Below, piece after piece: positions 10,301 through 19,208 of a stretch of DNA of 64,000 nucleotides; positions within the stretch are counted from its first letter, which is position 1; each line of letters starts with the position of its first letter. Source of the DNA: Lactococcus sp. dk101 (GTDB lineage Bacteria; Bacillota; Bacilli; Lactobacillales; Streptococcaceae); NCBI RefSeq assembly GCF_009601055.1, contig NZ_WITI01000003.1, positions 1 through 64,000 on the forward strand, in the 5' to 3' direction. The position numbers were made by a program, and so were the translations under genes. Under the pieces are notes generated by a model. The model was not told the origin of the DNA, searched no databases, and saw nothing but the letters and a program-made list of their open reading frames with translations.

Positions 10301-11019
10301 ATGGCATTATGCAACAGTCGGATGATATAAAACGTGCCAATGAAATTATGACCTTTCAGTATCCTGAGCAAGCTGCGACACAATTAGCAAGTATTCAAAC
10401 GCCAAGTCAAGTTAAAAAGCGAAGTTATGAGAAGCAACTAGAGCTTGGCGAAGTTCAACCTGTTACAGAGTTTGTCAGAGCGAAAACATTTGGCTTTACA
10501 TCGCTTCAGAAATCAAAAGTTTCTGCGACTGAAGTTGGATCTGCAACGCACAGTTTCATGCAAGAAGCTGATTTTTCAAATCCAACTTTGGAAAATTTTC
10601 AAAAGACATTAAATCAACTTTCTGTTTCTGACGAACTAAAGAAAAAAATTAACCTTTCAAAATTATTGACTTTATTTGATACGGATTTAGGGAAAATTTT
10701 GATTGACAATGTTGACAATACTGTAAAAGAAGCTCCATTTTCAATGCTTAAGACAGATCAGTTTGCAAAGGATCAGTACATTGTGCGTGGGATTTGCGAT
10801 GGTTATATCCGACTAGATGATAGAATTATCCTTTTTGATTATAAGACGGATTATTTCAATAAAATCAGTGCCATTGCTGAAATAAAGGCACGATATCAAG
10901 TTCAGATGGATTTATATGCTGAAGCTCTACAGAATGCCAACCCTACTGTAAACCAAGTTGACAAGTATTTGATTTTATTGGGTGGGCCAGATAAAGTTTT
11001 AATTGAAAAACTGGATTGA
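7396..11019 (+). CDS. rexA: ATP-dependent helicase/nuclease subunit RexA (AddA)
   Basis: UvrD-like helicase with a C-terminal nuclease, the motor subunit of RexAB. 1207 aa. Walker A SAGSGKT is near residue 30, DEYQDT (Walker B) near 403, DIKQSIYGFR just after, and the UvrD-type motif MTFHKSKGLEF near 786. The nuclease motif LFDYKTD is near 1147. Its start overlaps the rexB end region and the gap is one base. The operon probably continues into the small DUF951 gene 9 bases downstream. Confidence 0.96.
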   Translation: MSDVKLTPEQEEAIFSTGKNILVSASAGSGKTFVMANRIVEKVRSGVEINQLFISTFTKKAAAELKIRLERDLKKARLASDENEERHRFTLALQGLQSADIGTMDSFTQKLVRQYFNRINVDPNFRILADKTESDLIKQDVFDQLVENHLSEELVSTDDITKDDFKKLVKNFSKDRNINGFQSVVYSVYNFMSSTENPMEWLEKDFLKAYDTYQKFTDLPQKNLELTVEAVKDFVELLEISLTNKVISGKIGIAKANAFLDHKDVLLSTLTEKNFSAFADLFIQLDTVIAVGSSKDETLGAMKKDFSAQRQVLIGSKSTPGIVFDFYNQVKHGAIIEKYQPQAYQIVVSLQKFMRSFYQAYLEQKINENAFEYADISHFAIEILEENPDIREELQQHYDEIMIDEYQDTNHTQERMLVLLSNGHNLFMVGDIKQSIYGFRLADPGLFLEKYKSYDQPENPNQLIRLKENFRSRGEVLNFTNQVFKHLMDEEIGEMTYGQEEKLVQGNLTDYPSELTEEFYPELLLYSVDTEKDSDKKGQPDTSENVEVISDGEIRIAAQRIVSLLNSGVNPKDIALLVRSKSNNNKIEEILTSYDIPVVLDEGRVDFLKSIEVLVMLDVLRAIDNPLYDISLVAMLRSPLFEFNEDELTRISLQGGKDTRFWEKVLSSLTEEAINKELITVPLKAKIQDFVNKFTEWRKLVNQISIHELLWKIYIDTYYYDYVGALSNGDLRQANLQALSVRAESYESSGYKGLFKFIRLIDRFMEQNNDLAAVNIKLPENAVRVMTFHKSKGLEFDHVFLMNLQSSFNQSDLSEKVIITRKNGLGIKYVADLKNEPDVQTEFPYALAKMDTLPYIVNKETKKRAGLSEEMRVLYVALTRAKQKLYLVGATTKKGIDSYADAVLEQTTLINKYRDSANGFQHWILALQAATKLSVKMNIYTKDDLVEHQTKYVQPIFFENLLEQSTQLDGIMQQSDDIKRANEIMTFQYPEQAATQLASIQTPSQVKKRSYEKQLELGEVQPVTEFVRAKTFGFTSLQKSKVSATEVGSATHSFMQEADFSNPTLENFQKTLNQLSVSDELKKKINLSKLLTLFDTDLGKILIDNVDNTVKEAPFSMLKTDQFAKDQYIVRGICDGYIRLDDRIILFDYKTDYFNKISAIAEIKARYQVQMDLYAEALQNANPTVNQVDKYLILLGGPDKVLIEKLD

Positions 11020-11028
11020 AGGAGAAAA

Positions 11029-11232
11029 ATGAACACATACGAATTAGGCTCATTTGTTGAGATGAAAAAACCACATGCTTGTACAATCAAATCAACAGGT
11101 AAGAAAGCGAATCATTGGGAGATTACACGCCTCGGTGCAGATATCAAAATTCGTTGTAGCAACTGTGGCCATGAAGTGATGATGAGTCGTTTTGACTTTA
11201 ATAAAAAGCTGCAAAAAGTTTTAGAAAAATAG
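11029..11232 (+). CDS. DUF951 family small protein
   Basis: 67 aa. Motifs are the family core VEMKKPHACTIK, then RLGADIKIRCSNCGHEVMMSR. The CxxC pair is the only complete metal-like motif seen. DUF951 proteins are widespread beside ychF in Firmicutes and their role is not established; binding to DNA or RNA is a guess. A good ribosome site (GGAG) lies 9 bases after rexA. A terminator follows directly. Confidence 0.85.
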   Translation: MNTYELGSFVEMKKPHACTIKSTGKKANHWEITRLGADIKIRCSNCGHEVMMSRFDFNKKLQKVLEK

Positions 11233-11260
11233 AAAAATCTGGTGTAAACCAGATTTTTTT
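11233..11260 (+). terminator. Terminator of the rexBA-DUF951 operon
   Basis: AAATCTGG, a TGTAAA loop and CCAGATTT, followed by T. The loop and its flanks carry the GGTGTAAACC word that recurs in the window. Confidence 0.85.
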
Positions 11261-11931
11261 TAATGATAGATTGACTTGATATTATATTTATAATAATTGA
11301 GAAGCCAATGCAAGATAACTTTACTAATTCTTATGAGAAAAGGAACGAGTAAAAGGCCCACAATCAGCATGATTATTATAAAAAGTATTTGCCACCAATC
11401 TAAACCAGCACTGGCAGGACGGCCCAAAAGTGAGACCTGACTTGAATGAGATAAGACCCCCAAAATACTGATAAAAGGAGCAAGGAGCAGGCTCAACTCA
11501 AGGGCGTAAACTGTAAAAAGAAAGGCAACAACCAGAGTTAGCAAGGCCAAACCAAAGATACTATTGAAAGCTAAGACACCAAATAAGGCAAAAAGATAGA
11601 ATATTTTTCTCTTTTCAGGTAGCTTAATTCCAGTAACAATGGTGTTTAAATCAACCTTGTAGAGCTTTGCCAGACGAATAAGAACATAAATATTGGGACT
11701 TGTTTTTTCTAGCTCCCATCGGGAAATTGCTTGCCTCGTGTAGTATAATTTTTCTGCAACATCTTCTTGAGAAAGACCAGCATTTTGGCGTGCTTTTTTC
11801 AGATTATTACCTAAAGATTGCGTTATATCAATAGTTTCAGGAGGAACTTTTTTAGTATTTTTAAGAAAATCTCCCCTGAGATACGCTAAAATATGAGCGA
11901 TAGTTTTTGAAAATACGACATTTAGTTTCAT
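11260..11931 (-). CDS. XRE-family regulator with membrane domain
   Basis: A helix-turn-helix domain (about residues 40-95, LGNNLKKARQNAGLSQEDVAEKLYYTRQAISRWE) is followed by three or four hydrophobic segments, giving a membrane-anchored DNA-binding protein of 223 aa. I chose ATG at 11931 because AAGGAG sits eight bases upstream; an in-frame ATG at 11994 has none. It points against its neighbours and stands alone. Similar HTH-membrane proteins are often stress or envelope sensors. The ligand and target are unknown. Confidence 0.75.
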   Translation of the reverse strand: MKLNVVFSKTIAHILAYLRGDFLKNTKKVPPETIDITQSLGNNLKKARQNAGLSQEDVAEKLYYTRQAISRWELEKTSPNIYVLIRLAKLYKVDLNTIVTGIKLPEKRKIFYLFALFGVLAFNSIFGLALLTLVVAFLFTVYALELSLLLAPFISILGVLSHSSQVSLLGRPASAGLDWWQILFIIIMLIVGLLLVPFLIRISKVILHWLLNYYKYNIKSIYH

Positions 11932-12050
11932 GAGATGAACTCCTTGCTTTGAGATATTTTCATTATGGAACATTTGATTTTTAAAGTAAAGCAATAAAGG
12001 AGAAACGAGATGTTGCTAGAGCTATTTAGAAATTAAAAGCAAGATTGGAG

Positions 12051-12068
12051 GTTTACACTGGTGTAAAC
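12051..12068. repeat. Inverted repeat GTTTACAC-TG-GTGTAAAC
   Basis: Perfect 8-bp arms around two bases in the divergent spacer before ychF. It could be an operator for the adjacent HTH regulator or a member of the dispersed GTTTACA/TGTAAAC family. Confidence 0.6.
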
Positions 12069-12095
12069 GTTTGATGGCCTTTTAAATCAACCAAC

Positions 12096-12121
12096 AAACC
12101 TGTTACAGCGAAGGTTTTTTT
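12096..12121 (+). terminator. Hairpin with T-run upstream of ychF
   Basis: AAACCT pairs with AGGTTT across a 10-base loop and is followed by a T-run. No plus-strand gene ends just before it, so it may attenuate transcription entering ychF. Confidence 0.45.
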
Positions 12122-12181
12122 GTCTTTTTATGTGATTTAAGGTATAATAAAATAAGATAACGAACAAAGGAATATAAAATA

Positions 12182-13297
12182 ATGTCATTAACAGCAGGTA
12201 TCGTCGGACTTCCAAATGTCGGCAAATCAACTTTATTTAATGCAATCACACGTGCAGGTGCAGAAGCAGCCAATTATCCATTTGCAACGATTGATCCAAA
12301 CGTTGGAATGGTAGAAGTTCCAGATAGTCGTTTGGACGCGATTGCAAAGATTTACAATCCAAAGAAAATTATCCCTACTACATTTGAGTTTACAGATATT
12401 GCTGGGATTGTAAAAGGGGCTTCTCGTGGCGAAGGTCTGGGAAATAAGTTCCTTGCCAATATCCGTGAAGTAGATGCGATTATCCATGTGGTTCGTGCAT
12501 TTGACGATGAAAATGTTATGCGTGAAGCTGGTCGTGAGAGTGATTTTGTCGATCCAATGGATGACATTGAAACCATCAATCTTGAACTTATTTTGGCAGA
12601 CTTAGAGTCCGTAAATAAACGCTATTCTCGTGTAGAAAAAGTAGCACGTACAACGAAAGATAAAGACGCTGTTGCCGAATTTAATGTCCTACAAAAAATT
12701 AAACCTGTTTTGGAAGATGGAAAATCTGCTCGTACCGTTGAATTTGATGCGGAAGAACAAAAAGTTGTAAAAGGACTCTTCCTTTTGACAACAAAACCTG
12801 TTTTATACGTCGCAAATGTATCAGAAGATGAAGTTGGCGATGCTGACAATATCGAATACGTTAAACAAATTCGTGATTTTGCAGCTACAGAAAATGCTGA
12901 AGTAGCTGTTATTTCTGCTCGCATTGAAGAAGAAATTGCTGAACTTGATGACGATGAAAAATCAGAATTCTTGGAATCTCTTGGACTTGAAGAATCTGGT
13001 GTGGATCTTTTGACTCGAGCAGCTTATGATTTGCTTGGCTTAGCAACATTCTTTACAGCAGGTGAAAAAGAAGTTCGCGCCTGGACATTCAAAAAAGGCA
13101 TGAAAGCTCCACAACTTGCAGGTGTGATTCATTCAGACTTTGAGCGTGGCTTTATCCGTGCAGTGACGATGTCCTTTGATGACCTGATGAAGTATGGTTC
13201 AGAAAAAGCTGTTCGTGAAGCAGGACGACTTCGTGAAGAAGGAAAAGATTATGTTGGTCAAGATGGAGACATGATGGAATTCCGCTTCAACGTGTAA
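12182..13297 (+). CDS. ychF: Redox-regulated ATPase YchF
   Basis: Obg-family P-loop protein that hydrolyses ATP in preference to GTP and associates with ribosomes. 371 aa, the standard length. G1 motif GLPNVGKS is at residues 8-15, DIAGIVKGAS is the switch II region, and a C-terminal TGS domain ends in the typical DYVGQDGDMMEFRFNV. Start after AAAGGA. A terminator follows. pth lies downstream as in other lactic bacteria, but here a broken kinase gene separates them. Confidence 0.97.
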   Translation: MSLTAGIVGLPNVGKSTLFNAITRAGAEAANYPFATIDPNVGMVEVPDSRLDAIAKIYNPKKIIPTTFEFTDIAGIVKGASRGEGLGNKFLANIREVDAIIHVVRAFDDENVMREAGRESDFVDPMDDIETINLELILADLESVNKRYSRVEKVARTTKDKDAVAEFNVLQKIKPVLEDGKSARTVEFDAEEQKVVKGLFLLTTKPVLYVANVSEDEVGDADNIEYVKQIRDFAATENAEVAVISARIEEEIAELDDDEKSEFLESLGLEESGVDLLTRAAYDLLGLATFFTAGEKEVRAWTFKKGMKAPQLAGVIHSDFERGFIRAVTMSFDDLMKYGSEKAVREAGRLREEGKDYVGQDGDMMEFRFNV

Positions 13298-13331
13298 TCC
13301 TACTGTCAACTTAGTTTACAAGATAAAAAAT

Positions 13332-13355
13332 AAAGTGTCATTTTGGCACTTTTTG
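13332..13355 (+). terminator. ychF terminator
   Basis: AAAGTGTC pairs with GGCACTTT (one G-T pair) and continues into TTTTT. Confidence 0.75.
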
Positions 13356-13369
13356 TTTCACGTGAAATC
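13354..13369. promoter_or_regulatory. parS-like site
   Basis: TGTTTCACGTGAAATC matches the bacterial parS consensus TGTTTCACGTGAAACA at 14 of 16 bases, with the central palindrome TTTCACGTGAAA intact. It lies 12 kb from dnaA, within the zone where parS sites cluster. No parA or parB gene is in this window. Confidence 0.75.
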
Positions 13370-13375
13370 AAAAAA

Positions 13376-13852
13376 ATGAAAATTTATATAGTTGGTACAG
13401 TTGCCAGTGGAAAAAGTACACTCGCTAAAGGCTTATCAAAACAGCTTCAATGTCCTTATTTTTCCTTAGATGATATCGTTCATAAAAGTAAAAAAGATAG
13501 CTACGGAAATGAAAAACGTTCTGTTGCTGAGCGTGATGAGATTTTCCAGGAAATATTGAAGCGGGAAAATTATATTATTTAAGATGTTGGGCGTGATTGT
13601 TTTTCAAACGCCTATGAACAAGTGGATTTGATAATTTGCTTAGATTTTCCACTTTATATTTTGAGAACAAGAATTATTTTTCGATTTCTTAAACAAAAAT
13701 TAGGAATTGAAAAAGCAAGTTATCATGTTGATTTTCGTATGCTGAGAATGATGTTTAAGTGGGTGAAAGTATCACCTTTGGATAAATTAAAGGGTAATAG
13801 CAAGTTAATCGTTTTAAAAAATAAAGCTCAAGTGAAGGCATATTTAAAGTAA
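13376..13852 (+). pseudogene. P-loop kinase-like gene broken by a stop codon
   Basis: MKIYIVGTVASGKSTLAKGL gives a Walker A (GTVASGKS), and the rest resembles the FlaR/adenylate-kinase-like 'topology modulation' family: FSLDDIVHK, then QVDLIICLDFPLYILRTR. The frame stops at TAA 13580-13582 and continues without shift from 13583 to the natural stop at 13852, so one nonsense codon (GAA to TAA would be enough) splits it. The full reading would be 158 aa. A sequencing error is possible. Confidence 0.8.
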
Positions 13853-13892
13853 TTTTCATAAATTTATTAAAATACTTTGTTCTTCAAATTTG

Positions 13893-13898
13893 GTATAA
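13893..13898 (+). promoter_or_regulatory. -10 of the pth-mfd promoter
   Basis: A GGTATAATAAAG element lies about 75 bases before pth. A weak hairpin (GCTGATTT/AAATCGGC with G-T pairs) sits between it and the start and may belong to the leader. Confidence 0.45.
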
Positions 13899-13969
13899 TA
13901 AAGAAAAAACAAGCTGATTTATAAAAAATCGGCCTTTTGATGTTTTGTTTTGATAGAAAAGGGAAAAAA

Positions 13970-14536
13970 ATGACTAAAATGATAGTTGGTTTGGGAAATC
14001 CAGGCGATAAATATGATCAAACCAAGCATAACATGGGATTTATGGCGCTTGAATTGCTTGCCAAAGAATATGCTACAGAGTTCAAGATGGAAAAAACCTT
14101 TATTGCTGAAGTCGCTCAAACTTTTGTTAATGGAGAAAAGCTGTTTCTTGTGAAACCTCAAACCTTTATGAATGAGTCAGGACGTGCTGTTAAACCGTTG
14201 TTGACCTATTTTAATATTGATCCAGAAGATTTAACGGTCATCTTTGATGATATGGACTCTCCAGTTGGGCGCGTGAGATTGCGTCAAAAAGGTTCTTCTG
14301 GTGGACACAACGGTATTAAGTCAATCTTGACTCATGTGGGAACGGAACATTTCAATCATGTTAAGATTGGGATTGGCCGTCCTAAAAATGGAATGAAAGT
14401 TGTCAATCATGTTTTGACAAAATTTGACAATGAAGATGCTCAAGCTGCACAAGAGGGAATTTCCAAAGCTGTTGATGCGGTTAAGTTTTATGTTGAAAAT
14501 AATGATTTTACGAAAGCAATGAATAAGTACAACTGA
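13970..14536 (+). CDS. pth: Peptidyl-tRNA hydrolase
   Basis: Frees tRNA from prematurely released peptidyl-tRNA. 188 aa. Catalytic-site residues N10 and H20 (GLGNPG, then TKHNMG), PQTFMNESG and FDDMD are in place. I chose ATG 13970, which gives the standard N-terminus and follows GGG-rich AAAGGGAAAAAA; an upstream in-frame ATG at 13937 adds an atypical extension. Its stop overlaps the mfd start (TGATG). Confidence 0.96.
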   Translation: MTKMIVGLGNPGDKYDQTKHNMGFMALELLAKEYATEFKMEKTFIAEVAQTFVNGEKLFLVKPQTFMNESGRAVKPLLTYFNIDPEDLTVIFDDMDSPVGRVRLRQKGSSGGHNGIKSILTHVGTEHFNHVKIGIGRPKNGMKVVNHVLTKFDNEDAQAAQEGISKAVDAVKFYVENNDFTKAMNKYN

Positions 14537-17500
14537 TGAATATTATTGAATTTTTTGATGGAAATCGAGATATCCAAAATTGGCAACGGAGCTTTTCAAA
14601 ACGCGAACGCCATTTGCTGACAGGTCTTACAGGGACTGCAAAAGCACTTGTTATGGCTAACGCCTATGAAAATAATCCGGATAAATACGTCATCATCACT
14701 GACAGCCAATTTCATGCCAATGAACTTTACGATGAGCTTTCCTCGTTGATTGACGAAAATGACGTGTATCAATTTTTTAGCGATGATAATGTCTATGCCG
14801 AATTTGCATTGGCGTCAAAAGACCGGATTGCTTATCGATTAGAAGCCCTAAATTTCCTGTTGGACAATCAGAAAACAGGTTTTTTGGTCGTTCCATTTAT
14901 GGCCTTGCGGAGTCAACTTCCAAGCCCAGATAATTATTCAGAGAACTATTTATTATTGACTTCTGGTGACGAATACGACTTGTCAGAGCTGACAGTTTTG
15001 TTGACTGGAGCAGGTTACGAAAAAACACAACGTGTTATGACTCCTGGTGAATTTTCACAAAGAGGAGATATTTTTGATGTTTACCCACTAGATGCAGAAA
15101 ATCCAATTCGAGTGGAATTTTTTGGTGATGAGGTTGACGCAATACGTTCATTTGATGTGGAAAGTCAACGGTCACTAGAGAGTCTTGAAAGGCTTGAAAT
15201 ATACCCTGCAAGCGATATGATATTAACTGACAACGAGTTTACACGAGGTGTAAAACAGTTGTCAGCTCTGACAGAAAATCTTGATGATAACAAAACAAAA
15301 TCATATTTCGAAGAGCTTATTTCGGCAAGTCAGAATCATTATTTTCACAAAGATTTAAGAAAATTTGCAGAGTATTTTTATGAAAAATCAAGCTCATTAT
15401 TAGATTATTTACCAAAAGGAACTCAAGTTTTTATTGATGATTTTCAGAGAATAAATGAAATGAACAATAAAATTGAGATGGAATTAGCTGATTTTATCCT
15501 GTCAGAAAAATCGATGAATCGTGCGCTTGACAATCAAAAATATTTGTTAGACACGATTGCTAAGGTTAGAAATTACAAGCCTGTTAGTTTTTTCTCCAAC
15601 TTCCAAAAAGGACTTGGAAATATTAAATTTGATGGTTTACACAACTTTAATCAGCATTCTATGCAACAATTCTTTGGTCAAATGGAGCTGTTTTACACAG
15701 AAGTTGACCGTTATGTAAAGCAGCAATTTACAGTTGTCTTAGCTGTTCCTAATGAAAAATTACAACAAAGTTTACTTGAACTTGACTTGGAGATAGCCCG
15801 TACAAGTGCTGATGATATTCAAGTTGGAAAAATCAATCTTGTCAACCTTGCCTTGTCAAATGGTTTTAATTTTATAGACGAGAAACTGGTTGTCATTACT
15901 GACAGTGAGATTTTTGGAAAAGTTCGGAAGAAAAAAGCACGTCGTCTCAATATCACAAATGCTGAACGGCTGAAAGATTACAATGAGCTTGAAGTTGGGG
16001 ATTATGTTGTTCATAAAAATCACGGGATTGGTAAATATCTAGGCATTCAGACGATTGAAATTGACGGCATGCATCGTGATTATCTGACCATTCAATATCA
16101 AAATAATGATACGATTTCTATTCCAGTTGATCACTTGGATATGCTCAGCAAATATACGGCTGGTGAAGGAAAAGCACCTAAAGTCAATAAATTAAATGAC
16201 GGTCGTTGGCGCAGAACCATGACTTCTGTCAGCAAACAAGTTGAAGATATTTCTGAGGATTTGATTAAATTATATGCAAAACGACAATCTCAAAAAGGCT
16301 ATGCTTTTGCACCTGATGATGTCAGTCAAGAAGAATTTGACAATGGATTTGCATATCCCGAAACACCTGATCAGTTACGTTCAATCAATGAAATCAAGCA
16401 TGATATGGAATTGTCACGCCCGATGGACAGATTACTTGTTGGTGATGTTGGATTTGGTAAAACTGAAGTCGCAATGCGCGCAGCTTTTAAAGCAATCAAT
16501 GACGGAAAACAAGTGGCGGTTCTTGTACCAACAACAGTTCTTGCGGAGCAGCATTATAAATCAATGACCGAAAGGTTTGTAAACTTTGGTGTAAACGTCG
16601 CCGTATTAAGTCGTTTTCAAACGAAAGTACAACAAGAAGAAATAATCTCAAAACTGAGAAAAGGTCAAATTGATTTGATTATTGGAACCCATCGACTTTT
16701 ATCAAAAGATATTGAATTCTTTGATTTGGGATTGATGATTATTGATGAGGAACAGCGTTTTGGTGTCAAACACAAAGAACGTCTAAAAGCGTTAAAATCA
16801 CAAGTCGATGTCTTGACCTTAACAGCAACGCCTATTCCGCGTACTCTACATATGTCCATGCTTGGGATTCGTGATTTATCAGTCATTGAAACGCCACCTA
16901 CTAACCGCTATCCAGTACAGACATATGTTATGGAAAGCAATTATGGTGTTGTCAGAGATGCTGTTTTACGGGAAATATCTCGTGGTGGACAGGTTTACTA
17001 CGTTTACAATCGAGTTGACAGTATTGAACAAAAGGTTTCACAGCTTGAAGAACTCATTCCAGAAGCTCGGATTGGCTTTATTCATGGTCAGATGGGCGAA
17101 GTCCAACTTGAAAATACCTTGCTCGATTTTATCGCAGGTGATTATGATATTTTGGTGGCCACAACCATTATCGAGACGGGGGTTGATATTCCAAATGCCA
17201 ACACTTTGTTCATCGAAAATGCTGATATTATGGGACTTTCACAACTTTATCAACTTCGTGGACGCGTGGGCCGAACCAATCGGGTTGCGTATGCTTATTT
17301 CATGTATCGACCTGAAAAAATCCTTTCAGAAGTCTCTGAAAAGAGACTGGATGCCATAAAAGGCTTTACTGAGTTAGGTTCCGGGTTCAAAATTGCCATG
17401 CGTGATTTGTCTATTCGTGGAGCAGGAAATTTGCTTGGTGCAGAACAATCAGGCTTTATTGATAGCATTGGGTTTGATTTGTACTCGCAACTTCTTGAAG

Positions 17501-18027
17501 AAGCTGTTCAAAAACGTTTGGGACACACGAAGACCAGACGCAAGTCAAACTCAGAAATTGCTCTGGGGCTTGACGCCTTTATTCCTGGCTACTTTATTTC
17601 TGATGAACGACAAAAGATTGAAATATATAAGCGAATTCGTCAAATTGACAGTCGGCAGACTTACGAAGAGTTACAAGATGAAATCGTCGATCGTTTTGGT
17701 GAATATCCAGATGAAGTCGCCTATTTACTCGAAATCGGACTTCTGAAAAACTTCGCAGACAATGCTATGGTTGAAAAAATTGATAAAACTAAATTTGAAG
17801 TCATCATTGCTCTTGAAAAATCTGCAAATACGATGTACGATCCTCAACAATTCTTTGAGGCTTTAGCTCAAACGACTTTGCCAGCTACATTAGGTGAGGC
17901 GTTTGGCAGAATGACTTTCAAATTTAAGATTGAAAATCGTTCATCAGTTGTTTTGTTAAGCGAAATTATGAATTTTGTTGAAGCACTCTCAAAATTACGA
18001 GACAAAAATGAAATACATCAAAAATAA
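14536..18027 (+). CDS. mfd: Transcription-repair coupling factor Mfd
   Basis: DNA translocase that removes stalled RNA polymerase and recruits UvrA. 1163 aa. Order: UvrB-like N-terminal part, the RNA-polymerase-interacting domain (VGDYVVHKNHGIGKYLG, near 489-505), then a RecG-like motor with GDVGFGKTE near 634, DEEQRFG near 736 and TATPIPRT, then the C-terminal TRCF domain. The gene contains two exact copies of the TGTCAGNNCTGACA palindrome (14981, 15260) and one near copy. Confidence 0.97.
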   Translation: MNIIEFFDGNRDIQNWQRSFSKRERHLLTGLTGTAKALVMANAYENNPDKYVIITDSQFHANELYDELSSLIDENDVYQFFSDDNVYAEFALASKDRIAYRLEALNFLLDNQKTGFLVVPFMALRSQLPSPDNYSENYLLLTSGDEYDLSELTVLLTGAGYEKTQRVMTPGEFSQRGDIFDVYPLDAENPIRVEFFGDEVDAIRSFDVESQRSLESLERLEIYPASDMILTDNEFTRGVKQLSALTENLDDNKTKSYFEELISASQNHYFHKDLRKFAEYFYEKSSSLLDYLPKGTQVFIDDFQRINEMNNKIEMELADFILSEKSMNRALDNQKYLLDTIAKVRNYKPVSFFSNFQKGLGNIKFDGLHNFNQHSMQQFFGQMELFYTEVDRYVKQQFTVVLAVPNEKLQQSLLELDLEIARTSADDIQVGKINLVNLALSNGFNFIDEKLVVITDSEIFGKVRKKKARRLNITNAERLKDYNELEVGDYVVHKNHGIGKYLGIQTIEIDGMHRDYLTIQYQNNDTISIPVDHLDMLSKYTAGEGKAPKVNKLNDGRWRRTMTSVSKQVEDISEDLIKLYAKRQSQKGYAFAPDDVSQEEFDNGFAYPETPDQLRSINEIKHDMELSRPMDRLLVGDVGFGKTEVAMRAAFKAINDGKQVAVLVPTTVLAEQHYKSMTERFVNFGVNVAVLSRFQTKVQQEEIISKLRKGQIDLIIGTHRLLSKDIEFFDLGLMIIDEEQRFGVKHKERLKALKSQVDVLTLTATPIPRTLHMSMLGIRDLSVIETPPTNRYPVQTYVMESNYGVVRDAVLREISRGGQVYYVYNRVDSIEQKVSQLEELIPEARIGFIHGQMGEVQLENTLLDFIAGDYDILVATTIIETGVDIPNANTLFIENADIMGLSQLYQLRGRVGRTNRVAYAYFMYRPEKILSEVSEKRLDAIKGFTELGSGFKIAMRDLSIRGAGNLLGAEQSGFIDSIGFDLYSQLLEEAVQKRLGHTKTRRKSNSEIALGLDAFIPGYFISDERQKIEIYKRIRQIDSRQTYEELQDEIVDRFGEYPDEVAYLLEIGLLKNFADNAMVEKIDKTKFEVIIALEKSANTMYDPQQFFEALAQTTLPATLGEAFGRMTFKFKIENRSSVVLLSEIMNFVEALSKLRDKNEIHQK

Positions 18028-18053
18028 AAAACTGTCAGAGCTGACAGTACAGA

Positions 18054-18102
18054 AAAAAACCAAAGTACAAGACTTTAGATAGTTTTGAGCTTTGGTTTTT
18101 TC
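18054..18102 (+). terminator. Terminator between mfd and the WxL gene
   Basis: AAAAAACCAAAG pairs with CTTTGGTTTTTT. The flanking A- and T-runs let it work in both directions. A TGTCAGAGCTGACA palindrome sits just before it. Confidence 0.85.
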
Positions 18103-18114
18103 TGTTTTATTTAC

Positions 18115-18951
18115 TCAAGGGGCAGTTGTTAAATCCCAAGTTATCGTTCCAGTATATGTATCAGCCAGTGGCACTCCCGAAGGAATCCATAAGGTAAGAT
18201 TAGCAAAAGGAATTTGTGATGTTCCAGTTGCGTTTAACTCTGGAGCTGGTTGAGGAGTTGAGCCTGATGAGGCAACTTCGAGTGCTGGATTTAAAGACTC
18301 GGGAACATTGCCGATCCAAAGTGGATAATTGATTGTGTATTGTGCTTTTATATAAGTTGGTAATTTATCAAGGGCATCATTTACAATACTTCCAGTGGGG
18401 TTTACCCCGATAGTGGCGCCATATAAAATGTAACCTTTTGACGAAATTAAATTTGATGGGTAGGCATACAATGACCATCCAGTATCAGTACCACGAGAAT
18501 CAGTTATCTGTACACCAGCATATTTAAGTGTCGGACTAAAAAGGGAACCAGCCGGTGCAAAATTAGAATTAGAAATCGTTCCAGAAGGGAGATTGGCTGT
18601 GATTTCGTCAGATTTTGAATATTGAGTACCAATGGAAGCAGGAACCCAAACATCATCACTCACATTATTGTGTATTGTAGTGCCGTATGGTAAATCACCA
18701 GCTTGATGAGTTTCTATTTGTGTACTTTGAAAATTCCAAGTTGTTGCACCGTCAATGGTCAAAAAACCTGATGCTAGAGTTACCGAGTCAGGTACGGTTT
18801 GCGTCACATTTGTTGTATTTCCTGTCGAACTTGGAGATGTTGCTGCAAACGAAACGATTGGCGTACTTAATGTGAAAAGTACGAGAGATGCAAAAGAGGT
18901 TGAAAATAAATGCAAAATAATTAAGAAAACATTACTTTTTATCTTATTCAT
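18115..18951 (-). CDS. WxL-domain surface protein
   Basis: 278 aa with a signal peptide (about 1-36, ending SFAA). The C-terminal WxL domain binds peptidoglycan non-covalently; TGWSLYAY and the closing YTGTITWDLTTAP mark it. WxL proteins usually occur in clusters with a DUF916 protein and an LPXTG partner, and none is here, so it is an orphan. It is convergent with mfd and shares the terminator. A fairly long AT-rich 5' region precedes it. Confidence 0.85.
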   Translation of the reverse strand: MNKIKSNVFLIILHLFSTSFASLVLFTLSTPIVSFAATSPSSTGNTTNVTQTVPDSVTLASGFLTIDGATTWNFQSTQIETHQAGDLPYGTTIHNNVSDDVWVPASIGTQYSKSDEITANLPSGTISNSNFAPAGSLFSPTLKYAGVQITDSRGTDTGWSLYAYPSNLISSKGYILYGATIGVNPTGSIVNDALDKLPTYIKAQYTINYPLWIGNVPESLNPALEVASSGSTPQPAPELNATGTSQIPFANLTLWIPSGVPLADTYTGTITWDLTTAP

Positions 18952-19174
18952 TTATTTTTACTCCTTTCTTGATTGGGTGTATTTTATAGACTTCTTAATT
19001 CAATTATATAATATTTTTTTTTTTTTCAGTAGACGACATCAAAATAACCTAAAAAATTTTTTTAGATTTAAAAATTAAATAATTGTAATATTTTATTTTT
19101 ATCTATCTTCCGGAGTGATTTGTCAGAGCTGACAGTTTTTTTTGTCAGAATGAGTAAAACAAGCGCTGTCTGTT

Positions 19175-19208
19175 TTTCAAAAAAAAATAAATATGTTATA
19201 ATCGACAC
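19175..19208 (+). promoter_or_regulatory. rqcP promoter, possible leaderless start
   Basis: TTTCAA (19175-19180), 16 bases, then TATAAT (19197-19202) with TG before it. The expected start point is 19208-19209, the A of the rqcP ATG, and there is no ribosome site. Confidence 0.55.

Noticed and set aside
14269-14275. Chi words (GCGCGTG) as a notable cluster
   Set aside because: Only scattered copies seen (e.g. 14269, 20492 on the plus strand, 1918 and 2335 on the minus strand); too few to call a pattern.
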